From: Sporosarcina sp. JAI121
GTDB taxonomy: Bacteria; Bacillota; Bacilli; Bacillales_A; Planococcaceae
Direction of reading: 5' to 3'
Assembly (NCBI RefSeq): GCF_013408665.1
Contig: NZ_JACCCL010000001.1
Coordinates: 1,007,136 to 1,071,135 of the forward strand
DNA length: 64,000 bases
Made by a program: the position numbers and the translations under genes. A model generated the notes under the pieces. That model saw only the letters and a program-made list of their open reading frames with translations, was not told the origin of the DNA and did not search any database. Below, one piece after another: positions 9,640-18,333 of the stretch (the first letter of the stretch is position 1; each line of letters starts with the position of its first letter).

Positions 9640-11654
9640 TCGGCAACAGAATTGGCGGACGTTATGAAATAGTCAAAAATATCGGCGAGGGCGGCATGTC
9701 AAAAGTCTATCTTGCACATGACGTCATCTTGGACCGTGACGTTGCCATCAAAATCCTTAATTATGATTTTGCGAATGAAGAAGCGCTGAAGAGAAGGTTT
9801 AAACGGGAAGCGCTTTCTGCGACAAGTCTCACACATCCGCATATTGTCGATATATTCGATGTGGGTGAGGAAGATGAACTTCACTATCTAGTGATGGAAT
9901 ATATTGAAGGTCAGACGTTGAAGAAATTTATCCAAGAAAAAGGTCCATTGACGCCAGAACAGGCAATACCGATTATGCAACAAATTGTGTCTGCCATTGC
10001 GAATGCCCATCATAACGGCATTGTACACCGTGATGTAAAACCCCAAAACATCTTAATGGACTCGGACGGGAATGCGAAAATCACTGATTTCGGTATTGCG
10101 ATGGCACTAAGTGCAACAGCTCATACGAAAACAAACTCGGTTATCGGTACTGTCCATTACTTGTCGCCTGAACAAGCACGCGGCAGAATGGCAACGAAGA
10201 AATCTGATATTTACTCATTGGGCATCGTATTTTATGAGCTTTTGTCAGGTGAATTACCATTTTCAGCAGATACAGCGGTCGCTATCGCATTGAAGCATTT
10301 ACAGGAAGAAACACCTTCCGTAAAGAAACTATTCCCTTCAATTCCGCAAAGCGTGGAAAACGTTATATTGAAAGCAACTATGAAGGAAGCTGCATATCGC
10401 TATGATTCAGCTGATGAAATGTATGATGATCTGCTGACGGTTTTGTTGCCGGAGCGTGCTGATGAAAAGAAATTCGAAATTGTGTTTGACGATGATCGAA
10501 CCCGTGCCATACCGATTGTTAATGAATCGGCGAAATTCGATAGTCTTGAAGAGACAAAGAAAATAGAGCCAGTGAAGCTCGAACAAACAACCCCGCCTCC
10601 GAAAAAACGCAAGAAGTGGCCATTTATCATTGGTGGCATCATAGTCGCGGTCATCTTGGCTCTCCTGGTTTTCTTTTTGCCAGGCTTGTTGGGGCCTAAA
10701 ACAGCAATTATCCCCGATGTATCTGGATTGGAAGAAACGGAGGCGGCAGATCGACTGCTTGAAGAAGGTTTCGAAGTGGATGAAAGAACGGAAGAGCCGT
10801 CTGAAGAAGTTAAGGCGGGGGAAGTAATCCGGACCGTACCGGAGGCTGGGAAGAAAAGGGATGTCGGCTCTGCCATCACATTATTCATTAGTACAGGAAA
10901 AGAAAAAACGAAGCTTGCCGATTATGTCGGCCATGATTATTCTACAATTACGACACGTCTAGCAAATTACGGTTTCAAATCAATAGATTCCGTAGAGAAG
11001 TTTTCCGAAGAGCCTAAAGGGACAATCCTGGAACAAGAACCGAAAGTGGGAGAGGATGTAGTTCCTAGTGAAACGGATTTAGTATTTACGGTAAGTAAAG
11101 GGATAGAGGAAAGAGAACTCAGTAATTTAATCGGCTTCGATGACAATCAGCTGAATGAATATGCGAAAACGTCCGGTTTCCGTATTGAGGTAGGAAAGAA
11201 AGAGTATTCTTCCACAGTAGCTGCAGGCCGAGTCATTTCACAGGATCCGTCGGCGGGAACAAAAATCGTGAAAGGCGGAAAAGTTAAAGTTACCGTCTCA
11301 AAAGGACCGGCGGAAAAACCGTATAAGCTACTTATTAAGACGGTAACTATTGAATATGATCCTAAAGTGAATGAACTCGCCCCCGATGATGGCGATGGCG
11401 ATGTCGGAGATGGGGAAGAGGAAGACGGCGACAGCGATGAAAAGCAATTGGAGCCCGTCCCGCAAACAATTAAAATTTACGTTGAAGACAAAACACATAC
11501 AATGTCCAAACCGTATGCCGAATTTACGATAACTAAAAATACGGTGAAACAGATTGAAATGAAAATTGAAGAAGGTAAAAGCGGCACATATAGAATAATG
11601 CGGGATGATGAGCAAATTGATGAACAGACGATCAATTATAGTGACGCCAAATAG
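9636..11654 (+). CDS. prkC: PASTA-domain membrane serine/threonine kinase PrkC
   Basis: 672 residues. The cytoplasmic Hanks-type kinase domain (about 10-270) has the glycine loop GEGGMSKV, HRDVKPQN near 131 and DFG near 151, with threonines in an activation loop after DFG. One membrane segment (about 328-350) is preceded by a KKRKK stop-transfer cluster. Three extracellular PASTA repeats (about 355-560) bind muropeptide stems; in B. subtilis this drives spore germination in response to peptidoglycan. An Asp/Gly/Glu-rich linker (about 584-603) then leads to a final beta-rich domain. That acidic stretch is unusual and is listed as a finding. Confidence 0.95.
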   Translation: MIGNRIGGRYEIVKNIGEGGMSKVYLAHDVILDRDVAIKILNYDFANEEALKRRFKREALSATSLTHPHIVDIFDVGEEDELHYLVMEYIEGQTLKKFIQEKGPLTPEQAIPIMQQIVSAIANAHHNGIVHRDVKPQNILMDSDGNAKITDFGIAMALSATAHTKTNSVIGTVHYLSPEQARGRMATKKSDIYSLGIVFYELLSGELPFSADTAVAIALKHLQEETPSVKKLFPSIPQSVENVILKATMKEAAYRYDSADEMYDDLLTVLLPERADEKKFEIVFDDDRTRAIPIVNESAKFDSLEETKKIEPVKLEQTTPPPKKRKKWPFIIGGIIVAVILALLVFFLPGLLGPKTAIIPDVSGLEETEAADRLLEEGFEVDERTEEPSEEVKAGEVIRTVPEAGKKRDVGSAITLFISTGKEKTKLADYVGHDYSTITTRLANYGFKSIDSVEKFSEEPKGTILEQEPKVGEDVVPSETDLVFTVSKGIEERELSNLIGFDDNQLNEYAKTSGFRIEVGKKEYSSTVAAGRVISQDPSAGTKIVKGGKVKVTVSKGPAEKPYKLLIKTVTIEYDPKVNELAPDDGDGDVGDGEEEDGDSDEKQLEPVPQTIKIYVEDKTHTMSKPYAEFTITKNTVKQIEMKIEEGKSGTYRIMRDDEQIDEQTINYSDAK

Positions 11655-11667
11655 AAGGGGTGAAAGA

Positions 11668-12561
11668 ATGCCGGAAGGACAAATCAGAAAAGCGATCAGC
11701 GGGTATTATTATGTGGAAAACGATGGGGAGATCATTCAGTGCAGAGGTCGAGGTGTTTTCAGAAACCGGGGTGTCCATCCGCTTGTAGGGGATTTCGTGA
11801 CCTACGTGCAAGTTGAGGATAATGATGCCACAGTTACTGAAGTACACGAACGGTTCAATGAGCTTGTCCGGCCGCCGATTTCAAATGTCCACCAGGCGCT
11901 GCTTGTCTTTTCCGTTGTTGAACCAGCATTCAGTCTTTATTTGCTGGACAGGTTCCTTGTTGTTGTTGAATCGTTCGGCGTAAAGCCGATAATTTGCCTG
12001 ACGAAAAAAGATCTTGCTGATGCTGATGAATTAAGAAAAGTAACTGAATCTGCAGCGTATTACACCAAAATGGGTTATGACGTCATAGAGACTTTCATTG
12101 ATGATCCGAAACTTACGGCGTTATTGAAACCGTATCTCGAAGGAAAAACAACCGTTCTTGCGGGTCAGTCAGGTGTCGGAAAATCGACGCTTTTGAATAC
12201 AGCACTTCCTGAACTCGACTTGAAGACGGGTATCATTTCGGAAGCGCTTGGACGTGGGAAACATACGACGAGACATGTTGAACTGCTTGAAATGTCAGGT
12301 GGTCTTGTCGCAGATACTCCGGGTTTCAGTTCACTTGAATTCGATCATATTGAAAAAGAGGAACTGTCCCGTTACTTCATTGACATGGATGAAGTTGCTC
12401 CAAACTGCAGGTTCCGTGGATGTCTGCACATGAAAGAACCTAAGTGCGCAGTAAAAGACATGGTGGAGACCGGTGAAATCCCGCGTCATCGCTACGATCA
12501 TTACTTGCAGTTCATGCAAGAAATACTTGACCGAAAGCCGAGGTATGAAAAACATGATTAA
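11668..12561 (+). CDS. rsgA: Ribosome small subunit-dependent GTPase RsgA (CpgA)
   Basis: 297 residues from the ATG at 11668, preceded by AAGGGGTG; an upstream in-frame ATG at 11605 would lie inside prkC and lacks a ribosome site. It is a circularly permuted GTPase: OB-fold first, then the G4-type TKKD near 111, then the P-loop GQSGVGKST near 166, then a zinc finger with CRFRGCLHMKEPKC from about 247. It checks late 30S assembly. In B. subtilis it is a PrkC substrate, and here too it directly follows prpC-prkC. Confidence 0.95.
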   Translation: MPEGQIRKAISGYYYVENDGEIIQCRGRGVFRNRGVHPLVGDFVTYVQVEDNDATVTEVHERFNELVRPPISNVHQALLVFSVVEPAFSLYLLDRFLVVVESFGVKPIICLTKKDLADADELRKVTESAAYYTKMGYDVIETFIDDPKLTALLKPYLEGKTTVLAGQSGVGKSTLLNTALPELDLKTGIISEALGRGKHTTRHVELLEMSGGLVADTPGFSSLEFDHIEKEELSRYFIDMDEVAPNCRFRGCLHMKEPKCAVKDMVETGEIPRHRYDHYLQFMQEILDRKPRYEKHD

Positions 12562-13222
12562 AATTGCACCATCCATTTTGGCGGCAGACTTTTCAAAGCT
12601 TGCCGAAGAAGTGAAAGAAGTCGAAGCAGCAGGGGCGGAATTAATCCATATCGATGTCATGGATGGCCATTTCGTTCCCAATATTACAATGGGGGCAATT
12701 GTTGTCGAGGCGCTTAGGCCCGTAACTAAATTGCCGCTGGATGTCCATTTAATGATTGAAAATCCTAATATGTACATTGAACAGTTTGCAAAGGCAGGAG
12801 CGGATTACATCACCGTCCATGTGGAAGCGTGTCCGCATTTGCACCGAACGCTCCAGCTGATCCGGTCGTACGGTGTGAAATCAGGTGTCGTGTTGAATCC
12901 ACATACACCAGTCGAAACGATTCTTCATGTCCTTGATGAAATTGATTTAGTGTTATTCATGACGGTCAACCCCGGATTCGGCGGACAGAAGTTTATTCAT
13001 TCCGTCGTTCCGAAGGTGAAGCAGCTGGCTGATATTATCCGTGAAAAAGGATTGGCGATTGAAATTGAAATCGACGGCGGCATCAATGAGGAAACGATCA
13101 TTCCTTGTGTCGAAGCGGGCGCTACCATCCTTGTCGCAGGATCGGCCATCTACAATGCACCTGATCGCGCGGAGGCATTACGCCGTATTAAAACCGCTGG
13201 TGAAAGTGCGCTGGGGAAATGA
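12554..13222 (+). CDS. rpe: Ribulose-phosphate 3-epimerase
   Basis: 222 residues from ATG 12554, giving the family start MIKIAPSILAADF; GAGG at 12540-12543 is 10 bp upstream, whereas ATG 12545 is too close to it. It is a TIM-barrel enzyme with the metal-binding HIDVMDGHFVPN block (about 33-44) and the phosphate-binding GGI/GS loops near the C-terminus. It interconverts ribulose-5-phosphate and xylulose-5-phosphate in the pentose phosphate pathway. It overlaps rsgA by 8 bp and thiN by 4 bp. Confidence 0.95.
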   Translation: MIKIAPSILAADFSKLAEEVKEVEAAGAELIHIDVMDGHFVPNITMGAIVVEALRPVTKLPLDVHLMIENPNMYIEQFAKAGADYITVHVEACPHLHRTLQLIRSYGVKSGVVLNPHTPVETILHVLDEIDLVLFMTVNPGFGGQKFIHSVVPKVKQLADIIREKGLAIEIEIDGGINEETIIPCVEAGATILVAGSAIYNAPDRAEALRRIKTAGESALGK

Positions 13223-13872
13223 AATATGCCGTCGTCTGTGCAGGTGGACCTGCATCGGAAATGGCTGACTTGACGGAGTTCAATAAGGAAGATACGGTGT
13301 TCATCGGGGCGGATCGGGGAGCATTGCATTTATTGCAAATGGGGATTATTCCGCATGAAGCGGTCGGAGATTTTGATTCCGTTTCGCAGAGTGAATATGA
13401 TAGGATAGCCGATTCGGTTCATCTAATCGGGAGATTCCGTTCAGAAAAGGACGAGACCGACACGGAGCTTGCGGTCGAACGTGCTCTTTCCTATCATCCC
13501 GAGAACATCATTCTAACCGGAGTTACAGGAGGAAGGCTGGATCATATGGAATCTGCCCTTCATCTCCTGTATCGGCTTCAGAAAGAAAATAGAAAAATAG
13601 CATTTTCAATCTGCAATGCCACAAACGAACTTCTGATTCTTTTACCTGGAACTCATCAAGTGAAGCCGGAAAGCCGTTTCCCCTACATCTCATTTTTTCC
13701 ATTTGGCGGCGGGGTTACAGGACTTACACTTAGCGGATTCAAGTACGAAACAGTAGACGCCGTACTAGAAACAGGCATGACGTTATTCACTAGCAATGAA
13801 CTGGTTGCAGAAGTCTGTACTATCTCGTTCCATAAGGGCATATGCTTAATGGTAAGGAGTTCAGATTCCTGA
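13219..13872 (+). CDS. thiN: Thiamine pyrophosphokinase
   Basis: 217 residues with the family's AD-GA-HLL segment (GADRGALHLL, about 30-39), GDFDS near 51 and the EKDETDTELA block near 77. It transfers pyrophosphate from ATP to thiamine, making the cofactor TPP directly from salvaged thiamine. The ATG overlaps the rpe stop. No TPP riboswitch lies nearby, as expected for a gene inside a housekeeping operon. Confidence 0.92.
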   Translation: MKYAVVCAGGPASEMADLTEFNKEDTVFIGADRGALHLLQMGIIPHEAVGDFDSVSQSEYDRIADSVHLIGRFRSEKDETDTELAVERALSYHPENIILTGVTGGRLDHMESALHLLYRLQKENRKIAFSICNATNELLILLPGTHQVKPESRFPYISFFPFGGGVTGLTLSGFKYETVDAVLETGMTLFTSNELVAEVCTISFHKGICLMVRSSDS

Positions 13873-13885
13873 AAGGAGTGGGGAA

Positions 13886-14032
13886 TTGCGAGTTTATACA
13901 TTTACGATGCCGAAGTTTATAAGTGGGGTTGTACGGAAGTGCATGGTTGTTTTCCAGAAGGACGATAAGCCGAAAGCCACTGCTAGCAACAACAAGAATA
14001 AAAAAAGGAAAAAAGAAAAAACGCCGGGCTGA
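13886..14032 (+). CDS. spoVM: SpoVM-like spore coat/cortex localisation peptide with C-terminal extension
   Basis: 48 codons from TTG 13886, with AAAGGAGTG upstream at good spacing. The first 26 residues align without gaps to the 26-residue B. subtilis SpoVM amphipathic helix: MRVYTFTMPKFISGVVRK against MKFYTIKLPKFLGGIVRA, including Pro9, Gly14 and Arg17, and both end their helices near F-x-K-D. SpoVM marks the convex forespore membrane and anchors SpoIVA. The position between thiN and rpmB is the same as in B. subtilis. Here 22 more residues, mostly Lys, Asn and Ala, follow, and the TGA lies in a terminator stem. The assignment is strong; whether the tail is functional is unknown. Confidence 0.85.
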   Translation: MRVYTFTMPKFISGVVRKCMVVFQKDDKPKATASNNKNKKRKKEKTPG

Positions 14033-14050
14033 AGAAATTCAGCCCGGCGT
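14021..14050. terminator. Bidirectional terminator between spoVM and rpmB
   Basis: Perfect 13-bp stem ACGCCGGGCTGAA (14021-14033) / TTCAGCCCGGCGT (14038-14050) with loop GAAA. A T run follows on the + strand (TTTTATTTT) and an A run precedes it (a T run for the minus strand), so it can end both spoVM and convergent rpmB transcripts. The last four codons and stop of spoVM are inside the stem. Confidence 0.9.
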
Positions 14051-14065
14051 TTTATTTTCCTAAAG

Positions 14066-14087
14066 CTTCAGCGCTTAGGCGCTGAAG
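14066..14087 (-). terminator. Second hairpin downstream of rpmB
   Basis: CTTCAGCGC (14066-14074) pairs with GCGCTGAAG (14079-14087) around TTAG. On the minus strand it lies just after the rpmB stop and is followed by a short CTTTA run, so it could be an auxiliary terminator or an RNA 3'-end protector. The weak T run makes this uncertain. Confidence 0.3.
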
Positions 14088-14103
14088 TTTTAGTTACAAT
14101 CCA

Positions 14104-14292
14104 TTAAACACGTTGAACTTTACCTGATTTAAGGGCTCTTGCAGAGACCCATACACGTTTAGGTTTACCGTTAACGAGAATACGGACTTTTTGAAGGTTC
14201 GCACCCCATGAACGGCGAGTTGCGTTCAATGCGTGGGAGCGTGCATTGCCTGTACGGGCTTTGCGACCTGTAATAACACATTCTTTAGACAT
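14104..14292 (-). CDS. rpmB: 50S ribosomal protein L28
   Basis: 62 residues beginning [20 protein letters not shown], the full length of bacillary L28. It is a small basic protein of the 50S subunit. AAGGAGGTA on the minus strand sits 5 bp upstream of the ATG. The paired zinc-binding cysteines seen in some L28 proteins are absent (only Cys5 is present), so this is the C-minus type. It is the only complete minus-strand gene in the window and is convergent with spoVM, as in B. subtilis. Confidence 0.96.
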   Translation of the reverse strand: MSKECVITGRKARTGNARSHALNATRRSWGANLQKVRILVNGKPKRVWVSARALKSGKVQRV

Positions 14293-14352
14293 AGTAGTAC
14301 CTCCTTGCGAATGATGATTAAGTGCTTTACTTCTTTATTCGCATACCATAAT

Positions 14353-14381
14353 AATGTATCATATGAAGAAACGTGTTGCAA
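14353..14381 (-). promoter_or_regulatory. Sigma-A promoter for rpmB
   Basis: On the minus strand TTGCAA (plus coordinates 14376-14381), a 17-bp spacer and TACATT (14353-14358) fit a sigma-A promoter about 60 bp upstream of the rpmB start. Predicted from sequence. Confidence 0.55.
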
Positions 14382-14546
14382 CCTTTTTTGTGACATCTTT
14401 CAAGGTAAATACCTTTACACGTTTAACTTCATTCAGCGGGATCTAACCTGTGGCGTAATTGATCGTCCTAATTATGCTTTCTTTTATTATTATAACAGGT
14501 ATAGTACAATTGGATAAGAGAAAAAGGTTCCAGGGGGGATAAAACC

Positions 14547-14909
14547 ATGTCAATCGAAGTGAAGAATGAATATGGCAAAATCGATATTACGAATGACGTT
14601 ATCACCCAAGTGGTTGGGGAAGCGGCTATCGAATGTTATGGAGTTGTCGGTATGGCTTCAAGGCATCAGATCCGGGATGGCCTAACCGAAATTCTCGGGA
14701 AAGAAAATTTCGCACGGGGGGTCATCGTCCGTAATGTTGGCGAAGATACACATATCGATATGTATGTCATTGTCGGATACGGCACGAAAATTTCAGAAGT
14801 CGCCTACCAAGTACAATCAAAAGTGAAGTATACATTGAAAAAGACAGTCGGCATGACTGTGAAATCTGTTAATATTTTTGTCCAGGGAGTCCGAGTGACG
14901 AACCTGTAA
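14547..14909 (+). CDS. Asp23/Gls24 family envelope stress response protein (YloU-like)
   Basis: 120 residues covering one DUF322/Asp23 domain: MSIEVKNEYGKIDITNDVITQV, then GVVGMAS and a C-terminal VNIFVQGVRV. Staphylococcal Asp23 is a membrane-associated protein linked to the cell-wall stress response; the exact role of YloU is not established. GGGGGG lies 12 bp before the ATG. It is 19 bp upstream of fakA, and the pair is conserved in Bacillales. The 254-bp gap from rpmB must hold its promoter; a TATAGT/TACAAT cluster near 14500-14510 is a candidate -10 without a clear -35. Confidence 0.88.
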   Translation: MSIEVKNEYGKIDITNDVITQVVGEAAIECYGVVGMASRHQIRDGLTEILGKENFARGVIVRNVGEDTHIDMYVIVGYGTKISEVAYQVQSKVKYTLKKTVGMTVKSVNIFVQGVRVTNL

Positions 14910-14927
14910 GAGGAGGAAATAATTTCT

Positions 14928-16595
14928 ATGAAAACCATAGATGGTTTACAATTTGCGGAAATGATAAAAATGGGTGCTCACCATCTTTATCAAAATGCCG
15001 ACTACGTCGATTCACTAAACGTTTTCCCGGTACCTGATGGCGACACCGGCACAAACATGAATTTATCAATGACATCAGGGGCGAAGGAAACGGAAGAAAA
15101 CGCTGTAGATCACATCGGTCAAACCGCACAAGCGTTATCGAAAGGATTGCTGATGGGGGCACGTGGTAATTCGGGTGTCATCCTTTCACAGCTATTCCGT
15201 GGCTTCGGAAAAGCGATTGAAAGTGAAGCCTCCGTCGATGGTGTGAAATTCGCTGCGGCATTGAAGTATGGTGTTGAAACGGCTTATAAAGCGGTTATGA
15301 AACCAGTAGAAGGAACAATATTGACAGTCGCGAAAGATGCATCCAATGCCGGAGTGGAAAAGGCCGCTACGACGGATGATTTCATTGAGGTAATGGAAGC
15401 TGTAGTGAAAGAGTCAAAAGCTTCACTTGAGCGGACACCCGATTTGTTGGCGGTATTGAAGGAAGTGGGCGTCGTCGATAGCGGCGGTCAAGGTCTTGTC
15501 TATGTATACGAAGGTTTCTTGGCATGCTTGAAAGGCGAAGAACTTCCGGCAAGAACAATCGTTGAGTCTATGGAAGACTTAGTTAGCGCTGAACATCATC
15601 GCAGTGTTCAAGGATTCATGAATACCGAAGACATCGAATATGGGTATTGCACAGAGTTTATGGTGAAATTCGAGGACGATAAACTGCTGACGAATCCATA
15701 TGATGAAGCTGAATTCCGACAAGGATTGAGCCGATTCGGCGATTCCCTTCTTGTCATTTCCGATGACGAAGTAGCAAAAGTACATATTCATACGGAAGAA
15801 CCGGGAGACGCACTAGGTTACGGTCAAAAGTTCGGTTCTCTTATTAAAATTAAAATCGAAAATATGCGTGAGCAACATCTGGAAATCGTCGGTGACAATC
15901 ATTCGGTGTCAAACATGCCGAAAAGAGAAGCCGTCAGACATCCTTACGCGATTGTCACGGTCGCTATGGGAAGCGGAATTTCCGAATTGTTGAAAAGCGT
16001 AGGTGCTTCAGCGGTCATTGAGGGCGGTCAGACGATGAATCCTTCAACAGAAGATATCGTCAAGGCCATTGAGGAAGTGGGCGCTGAACGGGTTCTGATT
16101 TTACCGAACAATAAAAATATCATTATGGCGGCTGAACAAGCTGCTGAAATCATCGGCATCGAAGCAGCTGTCGTTCCTACAAAAACAGTGCCTGAAGGGC
16201 TTGCGGCCATTCTTGCTTTCAATCCGGAAGCGGAAGTTAGTGTAAATGCTTCTGCAATGACGGAAGCGGCATCGTTTGTAAAAACGGGACAAGTCACACA
16301 TGCAGTAAGAGATACGTCGATCGACGGCGTCGAAATCACAAAAGCAGATTTCATGGGCATTTCAGGCGGCAAAATCATTACATCTGCACCTTCGCTTGAA
16401 AAAGTCATGAAAACACTGTTGGACTCAATCATCGATGCAGAGGATGAAATCGTTACAATCATCTATGGTGAGGACATCGATGAGAAAGATGCTTCTGCAA
16501 TCGTAAGTTATGTAGAAGATAATTTCGACCATACGGAAGTGGAGCTGTATAACGGCAAACAGCCGTTGTATCCATATATCATTTCAGTAGAATAA
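14928..16595 (+). CDS. fakA: Fatty acid kinase catalytic subunit FakA-like (DAK2/DegV family, YloV)
   Basis: 555 residues. The N-terminal DhaL-type ATP-binding domain (about 1-200) contains NVFPVPDGDTGTNM near 28-41 and GARGNSGVILSQ near 74-85, both nucleotide/metal-binding hallmarks. The C-terminal part resembles the FakA middle and DegV-like domains. In Staphylococcus FakA phosphorylates fatty acids bound to FakB, feeding PlsX/PlsY; B. subtilis YloV is the counterpart. A strong AGAGGAGG site precedes it. The link to plsX, 5 kb downstream in this window, fits lipid synthesis but is inference. Confidence 0.9.
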   Translation: MKTIDGLQFAEMIKMGAHHLYQNADYVDSLNVFPVPDGDTGTNMNLSMTSGAKETEENAVDHIGQTAQALSKGLLMGARGNSGVILSQLFRGFGKAIESEASVDGVKFAAALKYGVETAYKAVMKPVEGTILTVAKDASNAGVEKAATTDDFIEVMEAVVKESKASLERTPDLLAVLKEVGVVDSGGQGLVYVYEGFLACLKGEELPARTIVESMEDLVSAEHHRSVQGFMNTEDIEYGYCTEFMVKFEDDKLLTNPYDEAEFRQGLSRFGDSLLVISDDEVAKVHIHTEEPGDALGYGQKFGSLIKIKIENMREQHLEIVGDNHSVSNMPKREAVRHPYAIVTVAMGSGISELLKSVGASAVIEGGQTMNPSTEDIVKAIEEVGAERVLILPNNKNIIMAAEQAAEIIGIEAAVVPTKTVPEGLAAILAFNPEAEVSVNASAMTEAASFVKTGQVTHAVRDTSIDGVEITKADFMGISGGKIITSAPSLEKVMKTLLDSIIDAEDEIVTIIYGEDIDEKDASAIVSYVEDNFDHTEVELYNGKQPLYPYIISVE

Positions 16596-16603
16596 ATTAG
16601 GAA

Positions 16604-16645
16604 AGAGCAGTGCGCTTATGAAAAGCCGCACTGCTTTTCTTTTGC
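16604..16645 (+). terminator. Rho-independent terminator after fakA
   Basis: AGCAGTGCG (16606-16614) pairs with CGCACTGCT (16627-16635), with a bulged base before the loop, followed by TTTCTTTTGCTT. It separates the fakA transcript from sdaAB. Confidence 0.75.
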
Positions 16646-16666
16646 TTGGAATGGAAACAACATCTT

Positions 16667-16695
16667 TTGTCTTTATAACAATTATCGTGTAAAAT
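16667..16695 (+). promoter_or_regulatory. Sigma-A promoter for sdaAB-sdaAA-recG
   Basis: TTGTCT (16667-16672), a 17-bp spacer and TAAAAT (16690-16695) lie just after the fakA terminator and 39 bp before sdaAB. Confidence 0.55.
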
Positions 16696-16733
16696 GAATA
16701 ATAGTATATTCTTACTAATGGGGGGTAGTGTCT

Positions 16734-17396
16734 ATGAAATACAGATCAGTTTTCGATATTATTGGACCTGTCATGATTGGTCCATCATCTTCACATACTG
16801 CCGGCGCTGCAAGAATCGGCCGTGTCGCTCGGACACTTTTCGGCCGACAACCGGAATGGGCTCGGGTCCATTTATATGGTTCTTTTGCAGAAACATATAA
16901 AGGTCACGGTACGGATGTAGCTATCATTGGCGGATTATTGGATTATGATACATTCGATGAACGCATCAAATCGGCGTTTGCAGATGCAGAACGTGTTGGA
17001 TTGACGTTTGAATTTATTCCCGAAGAGGAAGAAGCGATACATCCCAACACGGCCCGTCTTGTTATTGGGGATAGCCAAGGTGTTATGGAGCTGACTGGAA
17101 TTTCGATAGGTGGCGGCACGATGGAAGTTGTTGAACTTAACGGTTTCCCGCTCAGGTTGTCAGGTCATTATCCTGCGCTTCTTATCGTTCATAATGATCG
17201 TTCCGGAGTTATTGCAAACGTTTCCAATGCGATTGCAAAACTGAATATCAATATCGCGCACATGGAAGTTGACCGGAAGGAAAAAGGGGAAATGGCACTT
17301 ATGGTGATTGAGGTCGACCAAATGATCGACGACGCACTGATTAATGAGTTGGAAGCATTGCCTGATGTAACGCAAGTTTCAACATTGGCAAACTAA
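16734..17396 (+). CDS. sdaAB: L-serine dehydratase, beta subunit
   Basis: 220 residues from ATG 16734, eight bases after a GGGGG ribosome site; the in-frame GTG at 16728 is too close to it. The N-terminus KYRSVFDIIGPVMIGPSSSHTAGA is typical of the beta chain, and a C-terminal ACT domain (about 145-220) is present. With SdaAA it forms the iron-sulfur enzyme that deaminates serine to pyruvate and ammonia. sdaAA follows after 28 bp. Confidence 0.95.
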   Translation: MKYRSVFDIIGPVMIGPSSSHTAGAARIGRVARTLFGRQPEWARVHLYGSFAETYKGHGTDVAIIGGLLDYDTFDERIKSAFADAERVGLTFEFIPEEEEAIHPNTARLVIGDSQGVMELTGISIGGGTMEVVELNGFPLRLSGHYPALLIVHNDRSGVIANVSNAIAKLNINIAHMEVDRKEKGEMALMVIEVDQMIDDALINELEALPDVTQVSTLAN

Positions 17397-17424
17397 AGAG
17401 CGGTAAACGGGAGGGGAAACATAG

Positions 17425-18333
17425 ATGGATGTTTTATTCAGTAATGTTAAAGAGCTTGTTGCACTTGCAGAGTCACAAAATAAACCCATTTCAGAAATTA
17501 TGATCGAACAGGAAGTACTCATCACCAAACGCTCGAGAGAAGAAGTTATCGCGCAGATGGATAACAATTTGACAGTGATGGAAAAAGCGGTGGAAAGAGG
17601 TCTTGAAGGTGTCCAATCAACTTCAGGTCTAACCGGCGGTGATGCGGTACTCATTCAAAAGTACATGGCAACGGGAAAATCCCTTTCGGGGGATATTATC
17701 ATGGATGCCGTTAGTAAGGCGGTCGCTACGAACGAAGTGAACGCGGCGATGGGGACGATTTGTGCGACGCCGACAGCTGGTGCTGCGGGCATCGTGCCTG
17801 GAACTTTGTTCGCCGTCAAGAATAAATTGAATCCCACACGCGAACAAATGATTAATTACCTGTTTACGTCGGGGGCTTTCGGTTTTGTTGTTGCGAATAA
17901 TGCGTCGATATCAGGTGCGGCGGGCGGTTGCCAAGCAGAAACGGGTTCGGCCGGTTCGATGGCGGCAGCTGCAATCGTCGAAATGGCGGGCGGGACACCG
18001 CAGCAAAGCGCGGAAGCATTTTCCATCGTCATGAAAAACATGCTTGGTCTCGTTTGCGATCCGGTTGCGGGGCTTGTCGAAGTGCCATGTGTGAAACGGA
18101 ATGCAATGGGGGCCGCAAAAGCGCTTGTAGGAGCAGACATGGCGCTAGCAGGTGTGGTTAGCCGTATCCCGACGGATGAAGTGATTGAAGCGATGCATAA
18201 AATAGGACAGTCGATGCCTTCAGCATTACGGGAAACAGCAAAAGGCGGATTGGCAGCTACGCCGACTGGAAAAGCGCTCGAAGCAAAAATTTTCGGCAAG
18301 GATAAAGTGGATAGTGACACAGTTAAATCTTAA
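17425..18333 (+). CDS. sdaAA: L-serine dehydratase, iron-sulfur-dependent alpha subunit
   Basis: 302 residues. Cysteines for the 4Fe-4S cluster are visible in TICATPTAGAAG, AGGCQAETGSAG and GLVCDPVAGLVEVPC. It is the catalytic subunit partnered with SdaAB. The ATG follows GGGAGGGG. The last 20 bp overlap recG, so the helicase gene is translationally linked to serine catabolism by position only, as in B. subtilis. Confidence 0.95.
   Translation: MDVLFSNVKELVALAESQNKPISEIMIEQEVLITKRSREEVIAQMDNNLTVMEKAVERGLEGVQSTSGLTGGDAVLIQKYMATGKSLSGDIIMDAVSKAVATNEVNAAMGTICATPTAGAAGIVPGTLFAVKNKLNPTREQMINYLFTSGAFGFVVANNASISGAAGGCQAETGSAGSMAAAAIVEMAGGTPQQSAEAFSIVMKNMLGLVCDPVAGLVEVPCVKRNAMGAAKALVGADMALAGVVSRIPTDEVIEAMHKIGQSMPSALRETAKGGLAATPTGKALEAKIFGKDKVDSDTVKS

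Noticed and set aside
14233-14517. 94-codon + strand frame
   Set aside because: It begins antisense to rpmB and runs over the rpmB promoter region; no ribosome site.
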